DNA from: Macrosoma leucophasiata
Taxonomy: Eukaryota > Arthropoda > Insecta > Lepidoptera > Hedylidae
DNA length: 64,000 nucleotides
Direction: 5' to 3'
Assembly (NCBI GenBank): GCA_036365455.1
Contig: JAWQUS010000023.1
Location: 9,858,001-9,922,000, forward strand
This document shows, in pieces, positions 20,799-35,700 of the stretch (its first letter is position 1; each line of letters starts with the position of its first letter). A program made the translations under genes and the position numbers. The notes beneath the pieces were generated by a model. The model searched no databases. It had not been told where the DNA came from and saw nothing but the letters and a program-made list of their open reading frames with translations.

Positions 20799-23700
20799 CT
20801 GGAAAAGAAAAAAAAACGAATTAGTTAATATTTAAATATTATTATTATGTCTCTCGTCAGCACGGGGTCCAATTTGAACCCCGGACCTTTGTCAGGCTTG
20901 CGCGGGGACATGGGGGGTCCAACACGTAGAGGCCCTTTCGAGAATTTTGATCTACTTTGTAATGGGTTATATTCGGCGGGACCTCTCTCTGACTGCATCA
21001 ATAGTTGATACAGACACAGACAGACCCCGCAGAATATAATGGGACTATTGTAATGAAAAGTGATTTGCCAAACTTTGGGCTATGTGGGTGAACTGGGGGG
21101 ACTAGCTGGCTGGGCCTATGGAGTGAGATCCGGCACCTGCCTATATTCAACATCTCACATTATCGAATCCTACTTTAGGCAGGTGGTGACTCGCCTCTCC
21201 TTGGTGGGCCCCCCAAACAGCCAACCCGATGGTCGACAGGGGGCAACACTGTTGAGAGAGGCTGGGGGTGTCGAGAGGTGTGGCCCCGGTTTCACCATCA
21301 CGAGCGAGTAATCTCGAGCTCGGAGCGGGCTTCCCCGCTATTATGCCTTTAGACACTTCCACCCCCGAGTGTATGGTTCTTTCAGAAATTTAGACAACAG
21401 CCTATTATCTAAATTTCTGCAAATGCCATACCTCTAGCGCCCCACTCTGACCGGCCAATGAAGGCAAGCCAGAGGTGAGAGACCTGATGCTCTGTCCGGC
21501 CGTACCCCTGTGTGGCGGACGAGGCGGAGCCCAGTTCTCTCGGAGGAACTCGAGATGATGGTAGGGGGTGGTGTCGCTACTCACCAACAGCTCGCCACAA
21601 GCTGCTCTGCCCTCTTATTATTATTATTATTTATTTATTTGCTTGTCACATGGTTATAAGGTCTTACAATTAAATATTTTGTAGTTACATGTAACACCCC
21701 GTAGGGGCACCGCAAAATTATGAGAACATTTCATGTACATATAATATTTTACATTACAATATAAACTTATGACTATAATCTTAAATGAAGACATTTAAAT
21801 TCAGAGCTATTATTCATATTATTTAATATATGTGATTGTATCTATTTATTAATTTACATATTTTTATTATAAAATTTTGCATGACATCGATTAAACAGAA
21901 AATATAGCAATAACAATTTGGTCGGTACTTATATGTATAATCTTTAATATTATTTTCATCTTTACTTATCGCTAAAAAACTCCTGCAACGTGTAATAGCA
22001 TTTTTGTGTTAAGAATTCATTTAATTTGTTTTTAAATAATTTATTATTTTGTATGTGTTTAATAGAATTTGGAATTTGATTATATATTTTTATTGACATA
22101 GAGTAAGGGCCGGTATTAACTATTTGTAATTTTGATGTGATTATAGCCAATTTAACCTTATGTCTTAGATTTTCGGGGCGAGAATATTCTTTATTTGCCA
22201 ACTAACTTTATACAAAGGTTCTAAATAATATTGCTGCAGTAGGTACTTAGTTTACTTTTCCAGGCGCTGCAAATTTTTTATTCTAATATTTAGTAATTAT
22301 TACATTCAAATATAATTTAAACTACCTATTCAATCTAGATTTATAATTCGTCTTATGCGCCGACGTATACGCCGACGTGTAGAGGTGATTTGAGCGTCTG
22401 TGGTAGGTATTTTAACGTCGGCGGACGCAAACGCAGATGACGCCTGCAGATGCATCTGTCGACGTGTAGTGCCGGCATTATTCATGTATTTAACATTGGG
22501 CCGTTCGCATCGTGCAATAGATTAATGTCATCTTCTTAATTTTCATTAATCATAATTTAATCATTCACGTAATAAATTACATTGCATCAATTATTAGTGA
22601 TGTAGAAAAGTGCGGTTCTAGGGGGTAGGTCGTTGGGGTTATTTCCATAAAATCAGACACGATAAATTCATAAATTATACTTATGTAGGTATACCTTGTA
22701 CTTAATTATTTAATGACATGTTAGTAAATTAATTAGGTTATGTGTTATCTTGAAGCCTACTAGACACAGAGCTAATAGGAATTGATAAAGCTAATTCGTA
22801 ATGTTTATTGATCAATAACATTATTGGTCAGTAAAAATATTTTAACTGGTAATCTCTATACTTCTTAAAGAGTTGAACATGTCGTTGCATAGGAGTCTAA
22901 AGTACACATATGTTTGTATCTCTATAAATAAATTAAAACATTAATTTTTGCATATAATTATTTATTTTGATACTAACTAACATAGCAACTTGTTTGTTTT
23001 GATATTTATTATTTTGTATATCTGAGGGTAGGGTCAAAAATCTTAGGAATCGGAGTGCATGTATAAAGAGAATGATGAATGTAGAAGTACGGGAGGTGTG
23101 TCACGACCGGGCTGATCTGGCGCTCCACATTCTCTACCTACTCCGTAAGAGAGTTGTCGTGAAGATACATAGGTACATTGTATATAGACTATATATACTA
23201 AGTGAATGACTATGATTATGACGAACAGATTTTTCTTTTTCTTCTATGAAGGAATTGAAAAATTTGATGATTCACGTATCGGTTAAATATCTATTTTTAT
23301 TAAATTGGTATTTATTAATACCTATTGGATTATTATTATAAGTCATTCTCTCTAGGTAGCTTATAACCTGACAATGCAAAAGTGTCCTTGTAGACCAATT
23401 TGAAATAAATGATTTGACTAGCTGACCCGGCAAACTTCGTATTGCCTCAGAATGAAATAATGTGTCAAAGGTTTGATCGATACGGACTATTTGTATGGAG
23501 AAATTAAATAGTGATTTTTACTATTTCCCTTCATTTTCTTCATATTTTTTTACCTTCTAAACCTTCCCTGGACTTCCAAAAATCATTCAAAAGCAAAATT
23601 AGCCAAATCGGTACAGCCGTTCTCGAGTATTAATGAGACTAAACGAACAGCAATGATTTTTATATATATAGATATAATATAGTCCAACTTATTTTAGCCT

Positions 23701-26700
23701 TAAGTTATTAATTGACTTAACTATTATTCAGTAATAATAATAATAATGGCAACCCATTATACGTCCCACTGCTGGGCACGAGTCTCTCCCCTTTTTGGGG
23801 GGAGGCCTGGAGCTTACTCCACCACGCTGCTCCAATGCGGATTGGTATGGTGGATTTAGAGCCAAGGAAGCGGACACTAACTGTGAGCTTTGCCTTGAAA
23901 TATTTTTCAAGGCATAATAAAAACATGTTTTGTTTCTAGATTTGATCTAATTGATAGCTTTACTGCAATTAATTCAATTAAGAAATCTGAGATTGGAGTT
24001 TGTCGTATCTGATATTTTTATAATTGGATCGTTGATTTTGATGTCAAATATAATAATTATAGTTATGGTACGATTTACCTATATTTTACAATTTTTACAT
24101 AAGCGATTAACAATCTTTATTAAACAGGAAACATTTAAGTGGGGTCCAGTAAACGAACTTTGCGCAAGATCTGCGGTGTATATCACCGATCGCTGTCGTA
24201 ATGAAGATGTAAGAAAGAGGCTTTGTGTGAATGATAGTATCGGTGTAAAAATGAAAAAAGACTTGCTCCGATGGTTCGGGCATATAGTAATAATGTCGAA
24301 TGAGCGAATGACTAAACAGATATACAATGCGAATGTGGATGGTTGCAGAGACCCAGGAGGTCCAAGACTGACCTACCATGACCAAATAGGTCGAATTCTG
24401 TCTGATGGTAGGGTCAAGTCTTAGGAATCGGCGTGCATGTATGAAGAGAATGATGAAGGTAGACGAGGCACGAGAGGTATGTCAGGACCGGGATATCAGG
24501 TGCTCTACACACTTTGTCTACCCCGTTAGGGATACTGACGATTGGCGACATAACGATGGCCAAAAAGAAACACTACATGACACGGCTATCGATGGTAGAA
24601 TAGCAGATATGAGCACATTTTTTTTTATGTTATGGAAGTCGCAAACAGGCATGCAGCTCACATCGATGTTAAGTGATGACTGCAGCCTATAGACACCTAC
24701 ACAAAGACCAAGATCAAAATGCAGATGCGTTGCCACTCCTGAGGCTTAAGGTGTTATGCCTCTGTGCCGGAAATTACAGGGCACATTGAATTTACTGGTG
24801 GTAGAGTTTCAAGTTTCAGTGTAGGAGGTCGAGGGCGTAGGCACCACCGCATTCCCTAATTTATAGTAGTGTTCCGCACTATCATGTTCCGGTTACATGC
24901 TTATGTATGACCCCATAATAACTATCACAAAGACGTAATAACTAAGGTGTTAGGGATGGTAACGCATCTGCAAACCACTTGACCGGAACACGATAGTGCT
25001 GAACACTACCATTTAGCGAAGTATATTAGGTAATGCGGTGGTGCCTACGCCCGTACCTACGTACAATACCTACTGTATTGTTAGGTATTGCAGAAATTAA
25101 ATTTGCGGATTTTCTCGCGTATACAACACTCCCAAACTTCTTGTACCGTCTGCCCGTGACCACGGTAGGTAGGGAGTTTTGTATACGCGAGAAAATCCGC
25201 ATATTTAATTTCTACTACGCATGAAACTCCCGAAAACCTGCGAAAAAGTACCTAGTATATGCAAACTTGCCGTTCTTCGTCTCTACATTTACTTTCCATA
25301 CTAAGGCTCTGTCTTACATCTGCACGATAGACGATCGATGAGCGATAGATCAACCAACTTTTGATAAAATCTAATATAACACCTAAAGAAGCTGACTCCA
25401 CAGTGCTTAGTTTGATCGATTTATATAGGTAAAATTGCACATTACAAAACAAAACGTTGCAAATTTCTCAATATTGAACAGTCTTAAAACGACTTTCTAC
25501 CAACGTAGGGCAAGTACAAAATGCAAAGGTTCTTATACTAATGGCATAAACTTCTACAGTAGAAAATGTCTGTTCAAGGTTTAGTTTATTAGAAATCGTG
25601 CATTGATCGACAAAAATTAAGGGCGCTTTGCTAAGTTGACCGCAAGGTCACTTTTTGCGGGGCTTTCATAATGTCATTTGAGATAATATTAACTTGATTC
25701 GTTGTTTCTTTATCTATCAGTAACATTGCTTGGTTTATAATTAAACCGTCACTGTTCACTGAATATATAGATTAATGCATTATCTATCATGCATTTATCA
25801 TGAGACCCGGTTAGTCCAGCGGTGTGAGACGACCGTCTGATTCGAGGGGTCGGGGGTCGATCCCCGCACCGGGCCAAATATTTGTATGGCCTACAGATAT
25901 TTGTTTGGGATCTGGGTGTTTGTGTATGTGTTGTGTGTGTATAACGGCACAAACGACACAGGTTTATACCTAACTAGTGGCCCGCCGCCGATTTTTATGG
26001 GCAAATTTCCTGATTCGCAATTTGAAGAAAGCAGGATGCAGAGGCTTACCCCTAGTATGCACTAAAAACATTTTTCTCAACTCGTCGAATAAAGTATATG
26101 TATTTCGATGAATGTCTTGTTGGTGCTAGCGTTCGCACTGCTGTCAAACTTATCATTTTAACATGTTTTTATGTGAATGTTTCATCAATGCAAACTCACC
26201 GTTAGGAAGACCAAGACTGACCTACCATGACCAAATAGGTGGAGTACTGTCTGAGGGTAGGGTCAAAAGTCTTAGGAATCGGCGTGCATGTATGAAGAGA
26301 ATGATGAAGGTAGACGAGGCACGAGAGGTTTGTCTGAACCGGGATATCTGGCGCTCTACACTCTCTGCCTACCACGTAAGGGACTTGGCGTGAAGATACA
26401 TACATTCATGAAAACTCAATAATAGGCTTATTACCCTAAATCTCATGCATATTGCTATACAACTACTAAATATAGGTATATCTATTTTATTATGTCTGTC
26501 CCATCACGTTGCGTCTGGTAATTCTTCAATAGAATGCTCTTCGATAAGTTTACTAAGTCTATCAGATATCAAAATGTTGATATTTTTTATGAGCGTCCTT
26601 GCTCTAATAGGTAAATTCCAGGAGGTCTATGAAGCATAACAAATTATATATTCACAACCAAACATAAAATAACTTATTGCATTACAACGAGAATCAGTGG

Positions 26701-29700
26701 CAAATGAAACGAATTTATTTTTCATGCTTCAGGAAATAATTAGAAAAACTTTTTCAGCTCCGATAACGTTCTATCATGACCTAAGCACTTACTTTATGAC
26801 GACGGATATTTATGATTATGACGGTTAGGTTAGGTTAGGCCAGCGGTATGAGATGACCGTTTGATTCGAAGGGTCGCGGGTTCGATCCCCGCATCGGAAC
26901 AAATATTTGTATGGCCTATAGATATTTGTTTCGGGTCTGGGTGTTTGTGTATGTGTTGTATGTGTACAACGGCACCCACGACACAAGTTTATACCTACTG
27001 TGGGGCTGTGAGTGTAAGCGTATTTTATTTTTTACTTTTTTTTAGAAATGCTGAAGTAGAATTTTTTTTAATCCGCTGGTTTATTTATTAATTAATTTTA
27101 ATGTAACGAACATGACCAGCCATATTCGTTACATACAGTTCACATGGATGTATGGGTGTTAAGTAATGACAACAAAAAAAAAAGATTCCGACGAATTGAT
27201 ATCCTCTTCTTTTTTTTCAAGTCGGTTAAAATGCAGATGCGTTATCATCCCTGAGACCTAAGCCGGTAAGTTTTTGTGATAATAATTACACAGGGCCATC
27301 TAACCAGAACGCGATAGTGCTGAACACTACCATTTGGTGGCAGATAAATTAGGTAATGCAGTGGTGGCTATTCCCTCTATTCCCTACAATAGAACTATAC
27401 CGCCAGTAATTAACTCTTTTTTAAGTGGACACTTATTAGCATCTCTGAATTTCTCTCAAAAATTGAGAGTAGAATTTTTATAAAATTACTGTTTACAGGT
27501 AATTTCAAAATCGTACCTACTTAATTTTTTTTAACAATCGACCGCGTTCATTGTAATTTTTAAAATCTGGTAAAAATTCTAGAAAAGGACTACATGGGCT
27601 CCTGAACCCAGTTAAGGTGCCTATATTATATTCCGTTCTATTAGATTCTAAGGGAGTTCCTAAAATGTTAAAAAAGAGGAACTTTTCAATACTCACAATA
27701 ACATAATTATGGCAGGAACAGCTAATGCAGCGCTGATGAGGTAAAATGCGCCTGCGAATGTAGACAAAGTGCTGAGGTACACTTTGCTGTACACTGGAGA
27801 ATATATCACGGGTACCAGCGCCTCCGATATGCTGATTAGAGAGCTCGTTTTACCTGGTAACAAAGAATTTATAACATTAGTCTTCGAAGATCAGTGGCAG
27901 ACCTAGTGGAGGGTGACTGTAGGGGTCATGAGTCATAATCCGTCTCATCAATTCAGAATATTGCCTACGATTCAAAACATTGTGTATCACGGTAAAATTA
28001 TATTATAAGAAAGTGTAACATTTTGCTACAATAACAATTTTCAGTAAAAGTTATGAATCACAAAGTTTCGATCTTTTGAACAATGAATTTAAAAGCAAAA
28101 GTTATGTGGATAATTATTTTTGGACTAACAATTTTATGTGATGTAAAGGACTCCCGCTTAAATGCACACAAAAAGTATTAAAATCACATTCAAGCAAGTT
28201 CAAGTAAGTCATGATATTCCCAAAATCGTCAATTGTGAATAATGACACCTCCCCTTACTCGTACTACTTTGTCTACCTCTCCAAGATCTTCTAGTATCTA
28301 AATACACCGACGAGAATAACTTGCATTATAGGCATATTTCATCTAATTCTGTGCTAGATTTTTTATGAGCGGGGCGAATTTTTTCTGCTATCTTAGGTAT
28401 CTATAGGTAGCGGAAGAGGTAATTCGATGGCAGAAAAAAGGAATGTAGCTTACAAGCTAGTATTGATGTATTTTGCACCTGTACTGAACGTCTATTCATT
28501 GAGGGACAAAATTTCTATCTTGATGGTCTAAACATTAAGCAAAGACCGTTAGCTGATAAAAAAGTCTGTCTTCACTCTCTTTTATTTGATTGAACTCTTC
28601 TTTAGTTGACTGTTTTTATGAAAAAGGTAATGCTGACCGGATTTTGATCCTGATTTTGAAATATCGCAAACAGTTAATGTACCTAATTAATTTAATAAAA
28701 TCTAGATTTAATGAATATCGTGACATTTAGGGGAGAGTCTGGTATATTGTACTGCCTGATAAATTGTACCAGCTTAAAATTTTCCACTTACTGTAACTTT
28801 TTTTCTTTTCTGGTAACACGAAACTGAGCGCTTACAGCGCCCTCAACTACTTGTCTTTTTGTAACGGCCTCCGGCAAGAACATTCGTTTTTAGAGAAAAA
28901 AATGTGTTTTGAAAGTCCTTCATACAAATTTTGACGTGTGTAGCTAAGGAGATTACACAGTGAAAATGTAAGTTACAATTTTGTTAGATTTTTTATTGAT
29001 AACATATATAATCACCGCTTCAATCATAAGAGTTGCGAACGTATTATGATCAGCGGTTATTTCGTGATAAATATTTATTTTTGAAATCGCTTAGTTTGGT
29101 AAATTGTACCACCAATGGTTGTTTTATTTGTACTGTACAATTTACCCAACTTGTTGCTTTATTTAGGTATTATTTTATATTTTTTTAGATGAATGATGAC
29201 TATTTATGGTCATCATTCACCATAAATCATAAACGGAAGCAGGAGGTTTTGGAAAGGTATTGTTGGCTCTGGAAAATAAGTAGATGAGCTAGAACCAGAT
29301 ATCTGAAACTAATTTGCTTTCAAAACCAACAATTTAAAGTCATGCCAAAATGCGAAATAAGTTGAGGGTCAAATATTGACAAGATAAAGTGCGTTCGTTG
29401 TTGTAAATGGGTTCACGTAACCTGAACATTGAATCAAGATATTTACGAAATTCTTTATACTATTACAATAACATTAAAGAAAATAAAGAGTTTGGTCTCA
29501 GTACATAAGTAGATAAATAAGTAATTGTTGACTAACGGAAATAACATTCTAAAGTTAAAGTGATTTATTATATTTTCATACATTATTTAATTGATGTAGA
29601 ATAATGTGTTTAAGTTTGATAAACGTTTAGTTTTTTTAGTCTATAATACATTTGTTCTTTTGTCACATTATGACAGTTAATAAATAATAAAATTAAAAAA

Positions 29701-32700
29701 AATTGTTAGAATTTTTCATTAATAATTAAAATATAATCAATTTATTTTGTCTGTTTATTATACTTCTTTATTTTGATTAATTGTCATGTTAATAAGTCTT
29801 TTAGGTCTTAGTAGTACAATTTACCTAACCAGTGGTACAATTACTCCGACTAGTTGGGTAAATTGTACCGAAGGAAAGCCTTCAGGGAAACGCATATTGT
29901 GTGAAATCCGATAAGAGTATGGTGTTGACGTCGGGGCACATGTTAAATCAGATTCTAAACTATGTGAATCAAGATAAAGACCTTATTTAAATTAATATCA
30001 AAAAAAGATATTTTGCAAAAACTGAAAACTGGTACAATATATCCAACTCTCCCCTAATATGTAAAGACACATCGTTTATTAGCTAGGCAGATAGATCAAG
30101 GTAGGATTTTAATAATAATCTGTATACCTTTCATCCAATTAATAAAAAAACATGTGACTGGAACCAGTTATAACCAGAATCACGTGTGAAATACTCGAAG
30201 ACACGTGTTTGTGCACGTTTCTTAATCGTATCAATAAAAGGAGACCGTTCGAATTACTCCCAATTTATACCTGTGTAGCTTTGGTGTGGTTTTATACCAC
30301 GTGCGAAAAAAGAGAATTAAATTTTAAATCAATGTCAACTATCCACTGTTTTTTTATTATTACAATGCATTAAAAACTTCTCAAAAAGGACCCTTTTTAA
30401 GTTTTTTCAGTAATATTTTTTGAAGACGACATTACATAGTACTCGTCTTCTCTGAAATACCATACTAAATATATACTTGCCGCTAAATGGTAGTGTTCAG
30501 CACTATCGTGTTCCGGTCAGGTGGTAATGTACGGCCCTGTAATTTCCAGCACAGAGGCATAACACCTTAGGCCTCAGGAGTGGTAACGCATCCGCATTTT
30601 GACCTTTGTCTTTTGATTTTTAACCGTTATCTCTAATAGTCCCCGACCCGGGAATCGAACCCAGGACCCCCAGCGTAGTAGTAGTGGCCTGCTACCACTT
30701 CGCTACTGAGGCAGTTAATGATATAATATTAATAATAATAATGGCAACCGTTGAAACGTCCCACTGCTGGGCACGAGTCTCTCTCCTTCTTGAGGGGAGG
30801 CCTGGAGCTTACTCCACTACGCTGCTCCAATGCAGGTTGGTGGAGATAACGGTTAGTGGCCAACCCGATGTCGGATGTTTTCAAACCGCCCATACATATG
30901 GCCTGCGACAAGGTTTAACGACTGCTATTTATCTGTAGCAACCGGGACCGTCGGCTTAACGCGCTCTCCGAAGCACGGAAACGCGCATTTTAATTTGTCA
31001 CTAGTGGTCACCCGTCACATACCCGACCGCACCCGTATCGCTTAATCGAGTAGATCGCTTGCGTTCTACACCAGCCGCGAGGCCTTGCGCGCTTCAGAAA
31101 GATGAAAAGAGGATGATACGAGATTATAAATACATGCGGACCCAACCCAAAATCCGCTGTCCTGTCTCTATGCACATACATACAAAAAAAAGGGCATTTT
31201 CCAGTGGACCAAAATATGAATCTAGACCATTCTCAAAACACACACAATAATGAATCATCAAAATCGGTCCAGCAGTTAAGGACGAGTTCAGTAACATATC
31301 TACACAATACACGCACACAAAAAAAGATGAATGAATGCTACAATTTAATTTAGAAATTGAAATGAAAATAAGAATGCTGATGAGTCTTTATTTCTTTGTT
31401 AATTAGGTAGGTACGTACTTAAGTCGAATATTATTAATCAAAATAAATTATATGGGAGAATATTTTTTATAAAAATTAATTTCGAAGCAAGCGGTTTCTT
31501 AGCCCCCTAAAATGATGAATTTTAAAATACCAATCCAACATTGCTAAAAAATTTTTTAGTTGCGTACGCGTATAAAAATAATATTGTATGTAATGTATGT
31601 CAATAAAATTAAAACAAACAAGTAAGCAACAGCGCCGGTGGCGGAAGGGGAGGTCTCGATCGCTTGTTCGGCCCGGCATCGCGCTGCGGCGTGTGTGTGC
31701 GGTGCCATGGATACGCGACGCACATGCGCAATGAAATTCCTCATAAATTCTTCTTAAATTTTGAGGAAGCGATAGCGGAAGAGGAATTTTTTATTTTTAT
31801 TTATGAGGATGCGGTAACGGATGAGGAACCCAAAATATTGCGGAACTTCCTCATTATGAGGAAGGGGAAGAGAAATCCTCAACAACCCTAGTGTCTTTAG
31901 GTTGCAGTCATCACTTAACATCAATGTGAACTGCACGCTTGTTTACCACTTCCATTACATGAAAAAAAAAATTACAAATGACTTGCCTCAAAATTCTTAA
32001 AAGAGGACTAAACGAGCTGCAACGGAATGCGTATATGTATGCTACATTTTTTTATTTTTTAACAGAATTTAATGTCTTTGCCTTCGGCGGCGTCGTGTGA
32101 CGGGTTGCTCACTTCCCTTCAAAATGGTCGAGGAGAGCAATGGCTGCCTCATGCGTCATACTCGTGAACGGGTGCTGATTGTGGGGACTGGTCTGTTATG
32201 ATTTGCGGGTGTTATTTTCTATCACGATATTAAGCTGTATTGTGAGGGCCCGGTTTCATTCGGTTGGCGTCTCACAAACAGGGACTCCCACAAGGGAGAA
32301 CGGTCTAATAGGTCGTCTGACTAACCTGCGGTTCCAGCTTTCGGCATTTATGTTGTCTTGATCCTGTGGTCTTCGAGTTCTTTCTTCGTTTTCACTCCCG
32401 GCCGGGGTGTCGAGTCACGGGTGGCCCTGGACCAGCCACAAAACGCGCGCGTTCGGGATCACGAATTTCAAGCGTCTCTTTTCCCGTTGCAAGTTCGATT
32501 CGCTACAGGTAGTGGCGAGTGGTGACGTCAGTGACGTCTTGTCAGAATCGACCAATGACCGTGAAGAGTGCCAAGGAGTACCAACCTAAGTGTAAGCTTG
32601 AGAATTGTATACCAACTTTGAAATAATATGATGACGGTACATTTCCGCCCACCAAAATACGTTATAGGTATTTTCTAAAACTAGCGAATAACTAACCTAC

Positions 32701-35700
32701 GAAAAGACTTAATTACGACTAAAGCTAATAATTAACGAGTTACGGATTAATCTAGGTTAGGTAACGGACATAGCTTAGCCAACGGTCGAGTTAAGCACGA
32801 ACCATCGACTGTACGAACCGTTGCGATACGAACTATTCCGTCCGGGCTAGGGTGCAATTTCTCGACCCGAGCCAGAGGCCAATGTAACGGAAGAGAAGTT
32901 TCGGTTTTCAGAATTACCACGGATCCCACGATTAGCGGCTTAGAATGTTTAGTCCACTTTGCCCGTTGAGTCAAAGTATGGAGGTATTCGCACTTCCAAC
33001 GATTCCAAAAATCCTGTTGGAAACGTTGAATGAGCTGCCAACGACTAAGTCGATTAATATTAACTGACGTTAAGTCCTCATCGGGAACGGTAGTTAGAGG
33101 CTCCAAGGTTAAGAAATGGCCCGGTGTCAGTACAACCAAGTCATTGGGGTCTGAACTCAACGGACAAAGGGGTCGCGAATTGAGTATCGCCTCAATTTGC
33201 ACGAAGACCGTACTTAGTTCTTCGAACGTTAAGACTTGATCACCGATAATTCGATAAAGGTGCGATTTTACTGCTTTAATTTGAATTTCCCAAACTCCTC
33301 CAAAGTGAGGACTCGAAGGCGGGTTAAAACGAAACTCAATCAGTTCAGTTTGAGCGGCAGATTGCATGAGAGACTGAAGCTGATTATTCGCGCCTACGTA
33401 ATTTGTACCGCAATCGGATTGGATGACGTTGACCCTACCGCGACGACCGACAAATCTACGAAGAGCGGCAAGGAATGCGTCCGATGAAAGATCCGAAACA
33501 GTTTCGAGATGCACTGCTTTGGTACTTAAGCATACGAACAAACAGAGATAAGCCTTACCGATTTTCGCACCGCGATGTTTTGCGAGTTTGATGCGGAAAG
33601 GACCACCGTAATCCGTTCCCACAACAGAAAAAGGCTTAACCTGATTGACGCGAGTAGCAGGTAGATCGCTCATAAACGGTTCAAGAGAAGTTGGGTTCGT
33701 TTTATAGCACTGAACACACTTCGAAAGGCAATGACGAATTGCCCGTTTGGGTGAAAGGATCCAAAATTGTTGTGTTAGAAGGTATTGCATCGTGTTAACG
33801 CCAGCGTGACAATTTTCACGATGAAACGCTTCGATGATTAAATAGGTAAGCTTCGATTCGCGAGGGAGTAGAGCGGGGTGTTTATGCTCAAATTCGAGCC
33901 CCGATCTGGCCAATCGGCCACCCACCCTGAGAGTTCCCTTAGCGTCGAGAAACGGATTTAACTTACGCATTTGTTTCGAAAGAAGAGTATTGTCTAGCAA
34001 GTGACTTATCTCTGATGCAAAATGATGTGATTGAACGTACCTCACAATAATCATAAGGGCATTATGTAGTTCTACCCGAGTCGATATGGGATCAGAACAG
34101 CGAGTGCGTTTACAACGAATGAATGCAATGAATTTTATCCATACACACAAAAGGCGTTGGATTTTACGAATCGACGAATAGCGATCCAACAGAGTGTCTA
34201 TAAACGGACTAGGAACGTCACCATGAGTAAGGAACGAGCGAGGAGCCTTTTCTTCTGCAGCTAGAATGTCTGAGTCTGGAATACCATCAGAACTTGGCCA
34301 ATATGAAAGCGGTTGAGAGAGCCACGACGGACCCGCCCACCATAAGCGATTAGTGACAAGAGCTGATGGAAGCTGTCCACGGGAGACTACATCCGCTGGA
34401 TTATCCTCAGAGGCCACGTGACCCCATCGAGCCCCAGGGATGACATCAAGAATGTGCCCTACGCGATTCGCAACGAAAGTCTTCCAACGTGAAGGGTGAG
34501 AGCGAAGCCACGCAAGCACAACGGTAGAATCAGACCACGCGAAAAGACTACTGCATGGAAGAACAGGTGAGTATATGTCCTTTACGAATTTCAGTAGATC
34601 AGCGAGCAAGACTGCAGCACACAATTCGAGACGAGGCAGCGACGTCGATTTTGTCGGAACGACACGACCTTTGGAGCATACGAAAAACACCTTGACATCG
34701 CCGTCTGCAGCAACTGTCCGTACGTATACTACAGCCCCATACCCAGTTTCTGAACTATCGGCAAATCCGTGTATATCACACGATTTAAGCTTCTCTACAG
34801 ATACCCAACGAGGGATCTTCAATGATTGCAATAGCGGTAACTGCTCTAGGTAGCGGTTCCAGAAGTTGACAACGTCCTCTGGAGGATCTTCGTCCCAATT
34901 TATACCGAGAATCCAGAGACGCTGAACCAATGCTTTTGCGATGATTGTTAACGGCGAAAGAAAGCCTAAGGGGTCGTATACGCGAGCGAGCTCACTGAGA
35001 ATATTTCTCTTTGTACATTTCCTTTGTTGCGGAGTTACGGCAAAAAAGAAGCAGTCACTGCGAGGATCCCATTTCAGGCCTAAGACCTTGAGCGTCGGAT
35101 TATCCTTGGCATCCAAGGTAACTGGAACGGTGAGACAATGTTCAGGGTCGATATCAGTCAAAATCTCTGGCACATTGCTTGCCCATTTACGAAGTTCTAT
35201 TTTTCCTTGCTGTAGCAGTTCGATGGTCTCAGCCTTGGCTTTAACAGCTTCCTCAACACTATCGAACCCGGTGACGATATCGTCAATATACAGGTCAGAA
35301 TTCAGAACCTTACTACCGAGCGGGAAACCTTTACCCTCATCGGCAACGAGCTGCTTGATTGTACGGCATGCGAGATATGGAGCAGACGATACGCCATACG
35401 TCACGGTATTCAGTTCATACTCTTGGATGGGTTGATCGGGTTGGAAACGCCAGAAGATACGCTGGAATTTAAGATCAGCATTATCAACGATTATCATCCG
35501 ATACATTTGCCGCATATCAGCGGTAAAGACCACGCAGTGAACGCGAAAGTTCAGAAGAATTTCAGCAATGTTTGATTGGAGTTTGGGACCGACGAGCAGA
35601 GTGTCGTTTAACGATACGCCCCTAACATCTTTAGCTGAAGCGTTAAACACCACACGGAGTTTCGTTGTGGCGGACTCGGGACGCAGAACGCAGTGATGAG

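Noticed and set aside
26445..26639. 64-codon frame with a signal-peptide-like start
   Set aside because: No homology, no cysteine pattern, opposite strand of an intron in AT-rich DNA; length expected by chance.
26838..26848. Telomere-like GGTTA repeats
   Set aside because: Only three GGTTA units and part of the S2 head region; far too short for an insect telomere array.
32407..32589. 60-codon frame repeated exactly at 39596-39778
   Set aside because: It lies in the LTR on the strand opposite to the element; identity just reflects the LTR pair.
34941..35435. 164-codon forward frame within the retrotransposon
   Set aside because: Antisense shadow of the pol reverse transcriptase region.
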